From Bog-756 sp963699055 (GTDB lineage Bacteria; Actinomycetota; Acidimicrobiia; Acidimicrobiales; RAAP-2): a stretch of DNA of 64,000 bases. The notes beneath the pieces were generated by a model. It saw only the letters and a list, made by a program, of their open reading frames with translations. It searched no databases and was not told where the DNA came from. Where the stretch lies: NCBI GenBank assembly GCA_963699055.1, contig CAVOTA010000002.1, positions 558,001 through 622,000 on the forward strand, read 5' to 3'. Each line of letters starts with the position of its first letter. The stretch's first letter is position 1. Positions 51,082 through 59,795 of the stretch are shown in pieces. Position numbers and translations under genes: made by a program.

Positions 51082-52473
51082 TCACGGGTGGGTCATGGAC
51101 TCCGGTCGCACGGCCTCGTCGAACTGCTCTCCGGTGAGCAGGCCGAGGTCGAGGGCGGCCTCGCGGAGCGTGGTCCCCTCCCTGTGGGCCTTCTTGGCCA
51201 CCGAGGCGGCGTTGTCGTAGCCGATGAGCGGATTGAGGGCGGTCACCAGCATGAGCGAGTTCTCGAGGTGCTGGCGGATCCGGGCCTCGTTGGGGGCCAG
51301 GCCCTCGACGCAGAACCGGGTGAAGGCTCCCGATGCGTCGGCCAGGAGCTCGACGGAGTGGAGCACGTTGTGGATGATGACCGGCTTGCACACGTTGAGC
51401 TCGAGGTTCCCTCGCGACCCGGCCATGGCGACGGCGGCATCGTTGCCGAAGACCTGGATGCAGACCATGATCATCGCCTCGCACTGGGTCGGGTTGACCT
51501 TGCCCGGCATGATCGACGAGCCCGGCTCGTTCTCGGGGAGGTCGAGTTCGCCGAGTCCGCTCCGGGGGCCCGAACCCAGCCAGCGCAGGTCGTCGGCGAT
51601 CTTCATCAGCGAACCGGCCAGCGTGCGCAGCGCCCCGCTGGTCATCACCAGCGCGTCGTGCGCCGCCAGTGCGGCGAACTTGTTGGGCGCCGTCACGAAC
51701 GGCAGGCCGGTCAGCTCGGCGATGGCGCCGGCCACCCGCACCCCGAACTCGGGATGGGTGTTGAGGCCCGTACCCACGGCCGTGCCTCCGGCGGCCAGTT
51801 CGTAGAGGTCGTCGAGGGTGGACTCGATGCGGCGGATGTCGGCGTCGAGCTGGGCCACGTAGCCCGAGAACTCCTGGCCCAGGGTGAGCGGCACGGCGTC
51901 CATCAGGTGGGTCCGGCCGATCTTGGTGATCCCGGCGAACGCCTCGGCCTTGGCCGCCAGCGTGTCGCGCAGGTGGCGGACCGCCGGCACCAGACGGTGG
52001 GTGAGCTCCTCGACGGCGGCGATGTGCATGGCCGTGGGGAAGGTGTCGTTCGACGACTGGGACATGTTGACGTCGTCGTTCGGGTGGACCGGGTCCTTCG
52101 ACCCCATGACCCCGCCGGCGAGCTCGATGGCCCGGTTGGCGATGACCTCGTTGGCGTTCATGTTCGACTGGGTCCCGCTGCCCGTCTGCCACACGCTCAG
52201 GGGGAAGTGGTCGTCGAGCTTCCCCTCCGACACCTCACGGGCGGCGGCCACGATGAGCGCGGACTTCTCGGGGCTCATCTTGCCGAGGTCGGCGTTGACC
52301 GACGCCGAGGCCTCCTTCAGGATCCCGATGGCCCGGATGAGGGGCACCGGCATGGTGTCGTCCCCGATCGGGAAGTGGTGGAGCGAACGCGCCGTCTGGG
52401 CGCCCCAGTACCGGTCGGCGGGGACGTCGACGGCACCCATCGAGTCCGTCTCGGTGCGGGTCGCTTCACTCAT
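51082..52473 (-). CDS. fumC: Fumarate hydratase class II
   Basis: A 463-residue protein from ATG 52473 (RBS AAGGAGCG). FumC hallmarks: DRYWGAQTARSLHHFPIG at the start, SVWQTGSGTQSNMNANEV, HPNDDVNMSQSSNDTFPTAMH and the fumarase signature GSSIMPGKVNPTQCEAM. It interconverts fumarate and malate in the TCA cycle and is a cytosolic tetramer without iron-sulfur. Confidence 0.97.
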   Translation of the reverse strand: MSEATRTETDSMGAVDVPADRYWGAQTARSLHHFPIGDDTMPVPLIRAIGILKEASASVNADLGKMSPEKSALIVAAAREVSEGKLDDHFPLSVWQTGSGTQSNMNANEVIANRAIELAGGVMGSKDPVHPNDDVNMSQSSNDTFPTAMHIAAVEELTHRLVPAVRHLRDTLAAKAEAFAGITKIGRTHLMDAVPLTLGQEFSGYVAQLDADIRRIESTLDDLYELAAGGTAVGTGLNTHPEFGVRVAGAIAELTGLPFVTAPNKFAALAAHDALVMTSGALRTLAGSLMKIADDLRWLGSGPRSGLGELDLPENEPGSSIMPGKVNPTQCEAMIMVCIQVFGNDAAVAMAGSRGNLELNVCKPVIIHNVLHSVELLADASGAFTRFCVEGLAPNEARIRQHLENSLMLVTALNPLIGYDNAASVAKKAHREGTTLREAALDLGLLTGEQFDEAVRPESMTHP

Positions 52474-52545
52474 GGGTCGCTCCTTGTCGCGGGATGGGTG
52501 GCAGGTGGGGATGGCGCGGGTCGCCGGGGCGGGTGGCGGTGGGAC

Positions 52546-53037
52546 TCACGTCGGACCGCTCCCGTCGGCGGACGGCATCGTAGGTGCGGCGAGCTCCGCC
52601 AGGCACGTCGGGCAGGTGCCCACCAGGTCGAACTGGTGGCCGATCACCTCGTAGCCCTGCTCGGCGGCGATGGCCCGGGCCGCCTCGTCCATCGCCCGTT
52701 CCAGCCGGCGCGAGGGGACCACGTCCTCCACCGTGCCGCACCGGGCGCAGGCCAGGTGGTGGTGGTGTCCGGCCAGGTCCTCGGACAGCTCGAACCGCCC
52801 GTGGTCGTCCACCCCCGTCACCCGGCGGACGACCCCGGCGTCGATGAGGGCGGTGACGTTGCGGTAGGCGCTCGACTGCGGGAGGGCCCGGTTGGCCTCC
52901 AGGATCTCGGGGACCGACAGCGGCCGGCCGGCGTCGGCCAACGTGGTCACCAGGGCCCGGCGCACCGACGTGTACCGCTGGTCCTGGACCCCGAGACGCA
53001 GCGCGGCCTGCTCGTGGACGGACGGTACGGCGGTCAC
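52546..53037 (-). CDS. Fur-family regulator, probably Zur
   Basis: A 163-residue protein from GTG 53037. Winged-helix DNA-binding part (YTSVRRALVTTLADAGRPLSVPEILEANRALPQSSAYRNVTALIDAGVVRRV), then the metal-binding half GHHHHLACARCGTVEDV and a CxxC near the end (GTCPTC) for structural zinc. A zinc-type ABC transporter lies next to it, with a Zur/Fur-type box in front of its operon, so it is most likely a zinc sensor; Fur cannot be excluded from sequence alone. Confidence 0.9.
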   Translation of the reverse strand: MTAVPSVHEQAALRLGVQDQRYTSVRRALVTTLADAGRPLSVPEILEANRALPQSSAYRNVTALIDAGVVRRVTGVDDHGRFELSEDLAGHHHHLACARCGTVEDVVPSRRLERAMDEAARAIAAEQGYEVIGHQFDLVGTCPTCLAELAAPTMPSADGSGPT

Positions 53038-53089
53038 GCCCGACAGACTACGGCGCGCGCCGGGGTCCCTCCGACGGCTGCCGGAGTGC

Positions 53090-53992
53090 TCACCGGGCAT
53101 CGACCACCACGGCGACGCCCGCGGAGCCGGCGTCGACGGCGGTCACCGGCCGGCGCCGGCGCCGCCCGGCCGTCCACGCGAAGGTCCCGAGGTAGACCGC
53201 CGTCGCCACGCCCAGGATGCCGAAGCTGGGCGGCACCACCGGCACCACGTAGGCCAGGGTCAGGCCGGCCCACATCGACCCCACGGCGATGGCGGCGGAC
53301 AGCCACAGCGCCCGGTAGGGGCGGGCCGTGAACCGCTGGGCGGCGCCGGCCGGTGCCGCCAGGAGCCCGACCAGCAGCAGCGCCCCCACCGCCTGGGTGG
53401 CGACCCCGGCGGTCAGGCCGAGCAGGACGAAGAAGAGGGTGGACAGGGTGCGCACGGGCACGCCCCGGGCCGCCGCCACCGCCGGGTCGAGGCTGGCGAA
53501 CAGGAGCGGGCGGCCCACGACCACCACGGCCACCACCACCGCCAGCGCCACGGCCGAATCGGCCAGCGCCTGTCCCCCGGTCAGCCCGAGGATCGACCCG
53601 AAGAGCACGTTGACCCCCGAGGTGCCGTCGCCGCCGCTCCCGCTCGACGACGTGGTGTAGATGCTGAGGAAGAGGGCGCCCAGGCCGAGCACCCAGGCGA
53701 ACACCGAGCCGATGACCGTGTCGTCGGCGCCGGTCCGCCTCCCGAGGACGGCCAGCAGCAGGGCGAAGGCGACACACCCGCCGTAGAGCCCGAGACGCAG
53801 GTCGGCCCCGAAGGCCAGCGCGGCCAGCGCCCCGGTGAAGGCCACATGGGAGAGGGCGTCGCCGGCGAACACCTGGCCGCGGAGGACCACGACCGAGCCG
53901 ACCAGACCGGCGGCGAGGGCGATCGCCGTGCCGGCACCGAAGGCCGACTCCAGGAAGGGGTGGGCGAACACGAAGAAGGCGGCCGGGGTCAT
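53090..53992 (-). CDS. Metal (zinc/manganese) ABC transporter permease
   Basis: A 300-residue protein from ATG 53992, overlapping the preceding permease stop (ATGA). Eight or nine helices of the ABC-3 family: AAGLVGSVVVLRGQVFAGDALSHVAFTGALAALAFG and GVATQAVGALLLVGLLAAPAGAAQRFTARPYRAL are the conserved segments. With the next permease it would form the heterodimeric channel of the zinc importer. Confidence 0.92.
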   Translation of the reverse strand: MTPAAFFVFAHPFLESAFGAGTAIALAAGLVGSVVVLRGQVFAGDALSHVAFTGALAALAFGADLRLGLYGGCVAFALLLAVLGRRTGADDTVIGSVFAWVLGLGALFLSIYTTSSSGSGGDGTSGVNVLFGSILGLTGGQALADSAVALAVVVAVVVVGRPLLFASLDPAVAAARGVPVRTLSTLFFVLLGLTAGVATQAVGALLLVGLLAAPAGAAQRFTARPYRALWLSAAIAVGSMWAGLTLAYVVPVVPPSFGILGVATAVYLGTFAWTAGRRRRRPVTAVDAGSAGVAVVVDAR

Positions 53993-54939
53993 GCGCCCAC
54001 CGTCCCCGCCGGCAGCCCGCCCGCACCCCGGGTCACCACCGTGCGGGACGGGCGCCGCCCGGCCCGGCCCAGGCGCACCCGTGCGACGCGCCAGCCGGCG
54101 GCGGCCACGTAGAGGGCGAAGCCGAACGTGGACACCCAGAACCCGACGGGCCAGGGGGACCAGAACGCCACCGACAGGGCCGCCCACACCACGCCGAGCC
54201 CGAATCCGACGGCCAGGACCAGGCCCACCACGGGGCGGGCCGTGACCTGCTGGGCGGCGGCGGCCGGCATGACCAGCAGGGCGAACACCAGCAGGGCCCC
54301 GGTCACCTGGCTGACCTCGGCGGCCGTGCACCCGAGCACCACCAGGAACACGACCGAGAGGATCCGGGTGGGCACGCCCCGCGCTCCGGCCACGTCGCCG
54401 TCGACGGTGGCGAACAGGAGGGGACGACCGACGACGGCCAGCACGGCCAGGACCGCCGCGGCCACGGCGGCCAGCGTCACCACCTGCCCGTCCGACACGC
54501 CCAGGAACGAGCCGAAGAGCAGCCCGGTGATGCTGTCGAGGAACCCGCCGTACAGGCTGACGAACAGTGCCCCGCAGGCCAGGGCGAAGGCCTGGACCGT
54601 GCCGATGACGGCCGACTCCTGGCTGCGCGGCCGCCCCGAGGCCGACCGCGGCACCAGGGCGATCACGAGTGCGGCGGCCACACTCCCGGCGAAGTAGCCC
54701 GCCGTGGCGCTCACCCCGAGCCAGATGGCGGCGGCGGCACCGGGGAACGACACGACGGCCAGCGTGTGGCCGGCGAAACTCTGGCGCCGCAGCACCATGA
54801 ACCAGCCCACCACCGCCGCCAGCACCGCCACCACGGTGCCGGCCCGGAAGGCGTTCACCATGAAGTGCAGAGCCAGCATCCGACGCAGGTCGTCGACGGG
54901 GTCGGCCACCGGACCGACCAGGGCGAGGACGGGGCTCAC
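53989..54939 (-). CDS. Metal (zinc/manganese) ABC transporter permease
   Basis: A 316-residue protein from GTG 54939, overlapping the ATPase stop (GTGA). Same ABC-3 fold as its partner: GWFMVLRRQSFAGHTLAVVSFPGAAAAIWLG and AEVSQVTGALLVFALLVMPAAAAQQVTARP. The two permeases are ancient duplicates. The C-terminal tail after the last helix is basic and low-complexity. Confidence 0.92.
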   Translation of the reverse strand: MSPVLALVGPVADPVDDLRRMLALHFMVNAFRAGTVVAVLAAVVGWFMVLRRQSFAGHTLAVVSFPGAAAAIWLGVSATAGYFAGSVAAALVIALVPRSASGRPRSQESAVIGTVQAFALACGALFVSLYGGFLDSITGLLFGSFLGVSDGQVVTLAAVAAAVLAVLAVVGRPLLFATVDGDVAGARGVPTRILSVVFLVVLGCTAAEVSQVTGALLVFALLVMPAAAAQQVTARPVVGLVLAVGFGLGVVWAALSVAFWSPWPVGFWVSTFGFALYVAAAGWRVARVRLGRAGRRPSRTVVTRGAGGLPAGTVGA

Positions 54940-55793
54940 CCGGGCCCCTCGTGTCCGTGGGGCCCGGCGTGGTGGGAGGCGGCGTCGGGCTGACCCACCA
55001 CCACCCGGCGGCCGTCACTGGTGGTCAGCACCTCGATGTGGGTCCCGTAGAGGGCCGACAGGGTCTCGGTGGTGATCACCTCGTCGGGGGCGCCGCTCAC
55101 CACGGAGCCCCCGGCCACGTAGACGACCCCGTCCAGTGACGCCGCGATCGGGTTCACGTCGTGGGCCACGATGAGCACGGTGATGCCCGCCGCCGTCGAG
55201 ATCTCGGCGATCAGGGCGGCCACCGCCGACTGGTTCGGGAGGTCCAGGCTGTCCAGGGGCTCGTCCAACAGCAGCAGCCTCGGCTCGCGCACCAGGGCCT
55301 GGGCGATGAGCAGCCGCTGCTGCTCGCCGCCGGACACCTCGCCGATGGGCCGGCCGGCGTAGGCACCGGCGCCCACCAGGTCGATGACCTCGTCCACCCG
55401 GGCGTCGCGGGCGCGCCGGGTGCGCCCCCACGGCAGGGGCAGGCCCCAGCGTTCGCCGTCCGCCCCCATGCGGACCACGTCGACGCCGCGCACCCGCATG
55501 CCGGCGTCGAAGCTGCGGCGCTGCGGCAGGTAGCCGATGTCGCGGCCGCCGTCCCCCGGGGGGCGCCCGAACACGTCGATCCGTCCGTCCGCCAGTGGCA
55601 CCACGCCGAGCACGGCCTTGATCAGCGTCGACTTGCCGGACCCGTTGGGCCCCAGGACGGCCACGAAGGCGCCCGGGGACACGTCGAGGTCCACGTGCGA
55701 CCAGATGGCCCGGCCACCGAGGCGCACGGTGGCATCGGTGAGGCGCACCGCCGGCACCGGGCCCGGCGTCGGTGGGGGCGTTCGGTCAGCCAC
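54936..55793 (-). CDS. Metal ABC transporter ATP-binding protein
   Basis: A 285-residue protein from GTG 55793, which overlaps the end of the binding-protein gene by 8 bases. Walker A GPNGSGKST (48-56), Q-loop in IGYLPQRRSF, signature VSGGEQQRLLIAQALV, Walker B LLLLDEPLDSLD and switch His in IVAHDVNP. It powers the two permeases downstream. The His-rich end (SHHAGPHGHEG) may bind zinc. Confidence 0.94.
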   Translation of the reverse strand: MADRTPPPTPGPVPAVRLTDATVRLGGRAIWSHVDLDVSPGAFVAVLGPNGSGKSTLIKAVLGVVPLADGRIDVFGRPPGDGGRDIGYLPQRRSFDAGMRVRGVDVVRMGADGERWGLPLPWGRTRRARDARVDEVIDLVGAGAYAGRPIGEVSGGEQQRLLIAQALVREPRLLLLDEPLDSLDLPNQSAVAALIAEISTAAGITVLIVAHDVNPIAASLDGVVYVAGGSVVSGAPDEVITTETLSALYGTHIEVLTTSDGRRVVVGQPDAASHHAGPHGHEGPG

Positions 55794-56745
55794 GGGGGGC
55801 CTCCAGTGCGGTCTCGAGGGCACGGAGCTGCGACGTCTGCCAGGCCTGGAAGGTGACGCCGGCCGGCTGCAGCGTCTCGGTCACGGGCACGAGCGGGATG
55901 CCCTCGGACCGGGCGGAACGCAACTGGGTCTGGACGTCGGGGGTGAGGTTCTGGACGTTCTCGAGGTAGACCCGGATGACCCGGTCGTGGATCTGGTCGG
56001 CGATGGTGGCCGTGTCGGCGGCCGACACGTCGGTGCCCTCGCTGATGGCACGCAGGAACGACGGCGGGGTGACCAGGTCGAGGCCGAGGGCCCGGCACAG
56101 GTAGACCACGATCGACTCCGAGGCACCCACCCGGGTGCCGGCGAACCGGGACCGGATCGAGGCGATGGCGGCGTGGTAGCCGGCCAGGCCGACCGTCTCG
56201 TACCGCTGGGCCCGGGCGGCGAAGTACGCCCGGTCGGCCCGGTCCTCCCGGGAAAGATCGGCGGCGATCGCCCCGACGAAGCGTTCGACGAACGTCGGGG
56301 AGTACCACAGGTGGGGATTGCCACCCGGGGCCACACCCACCAGGGTCCCCACGTCGAGGACGGCGCGGGACCCGCCGTCGGCGGCCAGCAGCTGCTGCAT
56401 CCACGGGTCGTAGCCGGCACCGTTCAGCACGGCCACCTGGGAGTCGGCCAGCCGCCGGGCGTCGGCCGCCGTGGGCTCGTAGGCGTGGGGGTCGGTGTCG
56501 GGGTTGTCGATGAGGCTGACGACCCGGGCATGGGCCCCACCCACCTGGGCGGCGATGCTCCCCCAGAAGTCCTCGGCGGCCACCACCCGCACGACACCGG
56601 GCGTAAACGACGACGTCCCCTCGCCGCCGGGCGGCAGGGACAGCGCACAGCCTCCGAGCAGCACGGCGGCCACCGCCACCAGGACGACCGCGGCCACCGG
56701 ACGCGCACCGGTGCGGTGCACGGTGGAGGGGTCGGCGGGTGGCAT
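55786..56745 (-). CDS. Metal (zinc)-binding ABC transporter lipoprotein
   Basis: A 319-residue protein from ATG 56745 with lipobox LLGGCA (Cys ~33). Cluster A-I (ZnuA-type) fold: NPDTDPHAYEPTAADARRLADSQVAVLNGAGYD and GGNPHLWYSPTFVERF supply two His ligands. The third His of classical ZnuA (H-x-A/S-Y/F-G-Y) is replaced by SESIVVYLCRALGLDL, and there is no His-rich loop. It captures the metal outside the cell. First gene of the four-gene operon. Confidence 0.9.
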   Translation of the reverse strand: MPPADPSTVHRTGARPVAAVVLVAVAAVLLGGCALSLPPGGEGTSSFTPGVVRVVAAEDFWGSIAAQVGGAHARVVSLIDNPDTDPHAYEPTAADARRLADSQVAVLNGAGYDPWMQQLLAADGGSRAVLDVGTLVGVAPGGNPHLWYSPTFVERFVGAIAADLSREDRADRAYFAARAQRYETVGLAGYHAAIASIRSRFAGTRVGASESIVVYLCRALGLDLVTPPSFLRAISEGTDVSAADTATIADQIHDRVIRVYLENVQNLTPDVQTQLRSARSEGIPLVPVTETLQPAGVTFQAWQTSQLRALETALEAPRG

Positions 56746-56752
56746 GGGGCCA

Positions 56753-56779
56753 CCTTATATGGGAATGATTCTCATTACA
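56753..56779 (-). promoter_or_regulatory. Zur/Fur-type box overlapping the promoter of the zinc ABC operon
   Basis: The inverted repeat AATGA-TTC-TCATT (56764-56776) sits between a -10-like TATAAG (minus strand, 56758-56753) and a -35-like TTGTAA (56779-56774). Binding here would block RNA polymerase. It is 19 bases upstream of the lipoprotein start. Confidence 0.7.
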
Positions 56780-56807
56780 AAAACGGACGGCGGACCGGCC
56801 GTGCGGG

Positions 56808-57680
56808 TCAGCTCCGCAGGGCCAGCCCCGCAGCCAGCACCTCCCGGGCGGCGACCACGTCCTCGGTCCGGGGGCCGTCGCCCTCCCCCGGCACCTCGAG
56901 GATCGCCGGGACGTCCTGCAGGTCAGGGTGCCCGAGCAGTGCGGCCAGGCCGTCGGCGCCGATGGTGCCGTCCCCGATGTTCTCGTGGCGGTCCCGGTTG
57001 GCGCCGAAGTCGACCTTGGAGTCGTTGAGGTGCAGGCAGCGCAGCCGGGCCATCCCCACCGTGGCGTCGATGAGGGTGACCAGTGCGTCGGCGTCCTCCA
57101 CGGTGCCGAAGTGGATGCCGGACGCCCACAGGTGCTGGGTGTCCAGGCACACGCCGAGTCGCTCGTCACCGCCGGCGGCGTCGATGACCTGCGCCAGCTC
57201 CTCGAACGACCGGCCGACCGTGTCGCCGGCGCCGGCCGCGTTCTCGAGGAGGATCGGGCAGCCGGTGACCTCGGCGTCGACCTCGTCGAGGGACCCGACC
57301 AGGGCGTCGGCGACGGCGGGCAGCGCCGTGTCGAACCCGCTGCCGCGGTGACTCCCGATGTGCAGGACCAGCCCGTCCGCCCCCATGCCGTACGCGGTGG
57401 CCAGGTTCGCCGTCAGGCACGAACGGGACTTGGCCGCCAGCTCGGGGTCGGGTGAGGCCAGGTTGATGAGGTAGGTGGCGTGGCAGAAGGTCGAGGCCAC
57501 CGACGGGTGCTCGGCCTGTGCGGCGCGGTAGGCGGCCAGCACCTCGTCGCCGTACTGCGAGGGCTTCCACATCCGGGGGCTCTGGGTGAAGATCTGCACG
57601 GCGTCGGCGCCGATGTCCGCCCCGTGCTCGAGTGCGGGGACGAGTCCCTTGCCCGCCCGTACGTGTGCGCCGATCAGCAT
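56808..57680 (-). CDS. nfo: Deoxyribonuclease IV (endonuclease IV, AP endonuclease)
   Basis: A 290-residue protein from ATG 57680. LIGAHVRAGKGLVPAL, AVQIFTQSPRMWKP, CHATYLINLASPD, LVLHIGSHRG, CPILLENAAGAGDTVG, LGVCLDTQHLWASG and LRCLHLNDSKVDFGANRDRHENIGDG carry the nine metal-binding residues of the trinuclear zinc site. It repairs abasic sites in DNA. The three zinc ions make its place beside the zinc importer suggestive, though the genes are separate units. Confidence 0.95.
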   Translation of the reverse strand: MLIGAHVRAGKGLVPALEHGADIGADAVQIFTQSPRMWKPSQYGDEVLAAYRAAQAEHPSVASTFCHATYLINLASPDPELAAKSRSCLTANLATAYGMGADGLVLHIGSHRGSGFDTALPAVADALVGSLDEVDAEVTGCPILLENAAGAGDTVGRSFEELAQVIDAAGGDERLGVCLDTQHLWASGIHFGTVEDADALVTLIDATVGMARLRCLHLNDSKVDFGANRDRHENIGDGTIGADGLAALLGHPDLQDVPAILEVPGEGDGPRTEDVVAAREVLAAGLALRS

Positions 57681-57713
57681 GGCCGCACCGTACCAGCGCA
57701 CCCCGCCACGGCG

Positions 57714-57757
57714 ACCCGTCGCCCCGCTGCACGAGACCCGTCGCCCCGCTGCACGAG
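57714..57757. repeat. Tandem 22-base duplication
   Basis: Two exact, adjacent copies of a 22-base unit (57714-57735 and 57736-57757; the unit begins ACCCGTCGCCCC) lie between the divergent nfo and PPOX genes. It looks like a recent slippage duplication in a promoter region. Confidence 0.85.
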
Positions 57758-57830
57758 GCGTGGCACCGGCACCGTACGCTGCTCCCGAGGGCCGGCTGCC
57801 TGCCGGCGACACCGACTGCAGGAGGATCCC

Positions 57831-58235
57831 GTGACCACCGAACTCTCCGAGAAGGCCAAGACACTCGTCCGCCGTCCCGTGCTGGCCAACGTCGCCACCG
57901 TGGACACCGAGGGCCGACCCCAGGTCACCCCGGTCTGGATCGACCTCGACGGCGACGACCTGGTGTTCAACACGGCGAGGGGGCGGGTCAAGCAGGCGAA
58001 CCTGGAGTCCGACCCCCGGGTCGCCGTGTCGGTGGTGGACCCCGACGACCCGTTCAACGTGGTCGTCGTGCGCGGCGTGGTCGAGGGTACCGAGGAGGGC
58101 GCCGACGCCCACATCGACTCCCTGGCCAAGAAGTACATGGGGCTCGACTCCTACCCGATGCGCACGCCGGGCGAGGTACGGGTGAAGTACACGGTCAAGG
58201 CCGACAAGGTCGTGATGCAGTCGCCCGACGACTGA
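57831..58235 (+). CDS. PPOX class F420-dependent oxidoreductase
   Basis: A 134-residue protein from GTG 57831 with AGGAGG upstream. The split-barrel start LVRRPVLANVATVDTEGRPQVTPVWIDLDGDDLVFNTARGRVKQANLESDPRVAVSVVD matches the F420-binding subgroup of the PPOX family, with the K-(Q/N)-x-N-L segment at the cofactor site. It likely reduces an unknown substrate with F420H2. Monocistronic. Confidence 0.92.
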   Translation: MTTELSEKAKTLVRRPVLANVATVDTEGRPQVTPVWIDLDGDDLVFNTARGRVKQANLESDPRVAVSVVDPDDPFNVVVVRGVVEGTEEGADAHIDSLAKKYMGLDSYPMRTPGEVRVKYTVKADKVVMQSPDD

Positions 58236-58267
58236 CGGGGAGGCGCCCGTCGCCGACGGGCCCGCGC

Positions 58268-59113
58268 TCACCAGGCCGTCACCACCGCCCGGACGGCTGC
58301 GGGGTCCCACGGGAACGGGATCCCGACGAGGCAGCCGGTGGCGCCTGCGGCGGCCAGGTCGTGGACCGCATCGGCGACCGCACCCGGGGGTGTGCCCGCC
58401 GTCACCCGGCCCAGCACCGCCGCCGGTCCGCCCGGTCGGTCACCGGCGTCGTTCCGGTCGTCCACGGCCATCCGTGCAGAGCGCACACCGTCGGCACCGC
58501 CGTCCACCACCAGGGCGTCGGCCAGACGGGCCGCCTCGTCGACCAGGGCCCGTCGGCCCGGGCCCGTTCCGCGCACGAACACGACCAGCGGGATCCCGCC
58601 GGGCTGGACCGGGGCGGGTCGGTTGACGGCATCGTCGACGGCGTAGATCCGGCCCGCATAGGTGGGGTGGTCCTCGACGAGCACGGCGCGGCACACGGCC
58701 AGCGCCTCGGACAGCCGCTCGGTGTCCGAGTCCGACCCGCCGTCCCCGTCGAGTGACAGCACGGCCCGGCCGTGCGAGATCACGTCCACCCCGGTGACGA
58801 TCTTGGCCAGGATCGACGGCGCCCGGCGCTCCCCCCGGTCGGCCACCACGCCGAGGTGGACGAGCCGGGTCCGCACGGCCAGCGCCCCGAGCAGCGAGTA
58901 GGCCTCGTAGGGGACGACCGGTGCGTCGGGGCCCGTCGTCCCCGCGCCGGACTCGGACACCCACACCGATCCGATCCCGGCGCCCTCGGCAGCCGTGGCC
59001 GCGGCGTCCGCGCGCGCCAGCACGTCGCCGAACGGTGTGCCGTCGTCCGGTGGCGCCTCCAGCCAGATCCCCACGCCGGCGAGCGGGCCCGGGTGCGGTG
59101 CGCGTGCCGGCAT
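58268..59113 (-). CDS. LLM class oxidoreductase (F420-type), divergent member
   Basis: A 281-residue protein from ATG 59113. It keeps the outline of the luciferase-like barrel (AAEGAGIGSVWVSESGAG, TRLVHLGVVADRGERRAPSILAKIVTGVDVISHGRAVLSLDGDGG, GRIYAVDDAVNRPAPVQPGGIPLVVF) but is shorter and poorer in the usual Trp/His positions. F420 use is only inferred from the family. A -10-like TACTGT lies ~12 bases before the ATG, so the message may have almost no leader. Confidence 0.82.
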   Translation of the reverse strand: MPARAPHPGPLAGVGIWLEAPPDDGTPFGDVLARADAAATAAEGAGIGSVWVSESGAGTTGPDAPVVPYEAYSLLGALAVRTRLVHLGVVADRGERRAPSILAKIVTGVDVISHGRAVLSLDGDGGSDSDTERLSEALAVCRAVLVEDHPTYAGRIYAVDDAVNRPAPVQPGGIPLVVFVRGTGPGRRALVDEAARLADALVVDGGADGVRSARMAVDDRNDAGDRPGGPAAVLGRVTAGTPPGAVADAVHDLAAAGATGCLVGIPFPWDPAAVRAVVTAW

Positions 59114-59227
59114 GACCCGCACAGTAGCGTTCGACCCGGTGAGACCACGCGTCCCCCGTGATGACCGGTGCGGCAGGTCCGGGCGCACCCGATCGGGCGG
59201 GTGACGGGCCGAACGACGGGAGGCGCC

Positions 59228-59776
59228 ATGCGACTTCGGGGGTCCCGGGAGCGGATGTCGGGCCGGGACGACGGGTGGTCGATGCTGGTGACCGTCATCA
59301 GTCTCCTGGTCACCGCGTTGCTGGTGCTGCTGGTGCTGAAGGCCACCGCCTCGCCGGGTAGCTCGGGCGGTTCTGCGCCCCAGGCGGTGGGTGCGGCCGA
59401 CAGCGCCCAGGCACAGCAGAGCCTGTCGGGTGCCCTGTCCACCCTGCAGCAGGTCGACGCCGGAGGCCAGGGGTCGGTCGACCCGGCCACCCTGGAGGCC
59501 GCCGACCCGTCGCTCACGTTCACCGGGGCCCCGTCGACCGGTCCGACCACCGTCAGCGTCGCCCCGTCCGCCGACGGGTCGTCGGTGGCGTTCGCCGACC
59601 GCTCGTCGGACGGCACGTGCTGGTTCGTGTGGTGGTCGGCCACCACGGGCAGCTGGTTCGGGGCCATGACGTCCCAGACCGCGTGCCCGGCTCCGGCGCT
59701 CGGGGGTGCCCCGACACCCGGGCCGGTGTCGTCGTCGGCCATCGGCTGGCAGACGGGTTCGTTCCCTCCGGCGTGA
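59228..59776 (+). CDS. Prepilin-like single-helix protein
   Basis: A 182-residue protein from ATG 59228 (RBS GGGAGG). A charged N-terminus ending in DDG is followed by WSMLVTVISLLVTALLVLLVLK, which resembles a type IV prepilin (cleavage after Gly, hydrophobic helix) though the Glu at +5 is absent. The outside part is Ser/Ala/Thr/Gly-rich with two cysteines. It points toward the dprA-comM pair, suggesting a pilin-like role in DNA uptake; this is inference. Confidence 0.7.
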   Translation: MRLRGSRERMSGRDDGWSMLVTVISLLVTALLVLLVLKATASPGSSGGSAPQAVGAADSAQAQQSLSGALSTLQQVDAGGQGSVDPATLEAADPSLTFTGAPSTGPTTVSVAPSADGSSVAFADRSSDGTCWFVWWSATTGSWFGAMTSQTACPAPALGGAPTPGPVSSSAIGWQTGSFPPA

Positions 59777-59795
59777 CCGCGGCCGTTCGCCGGGC

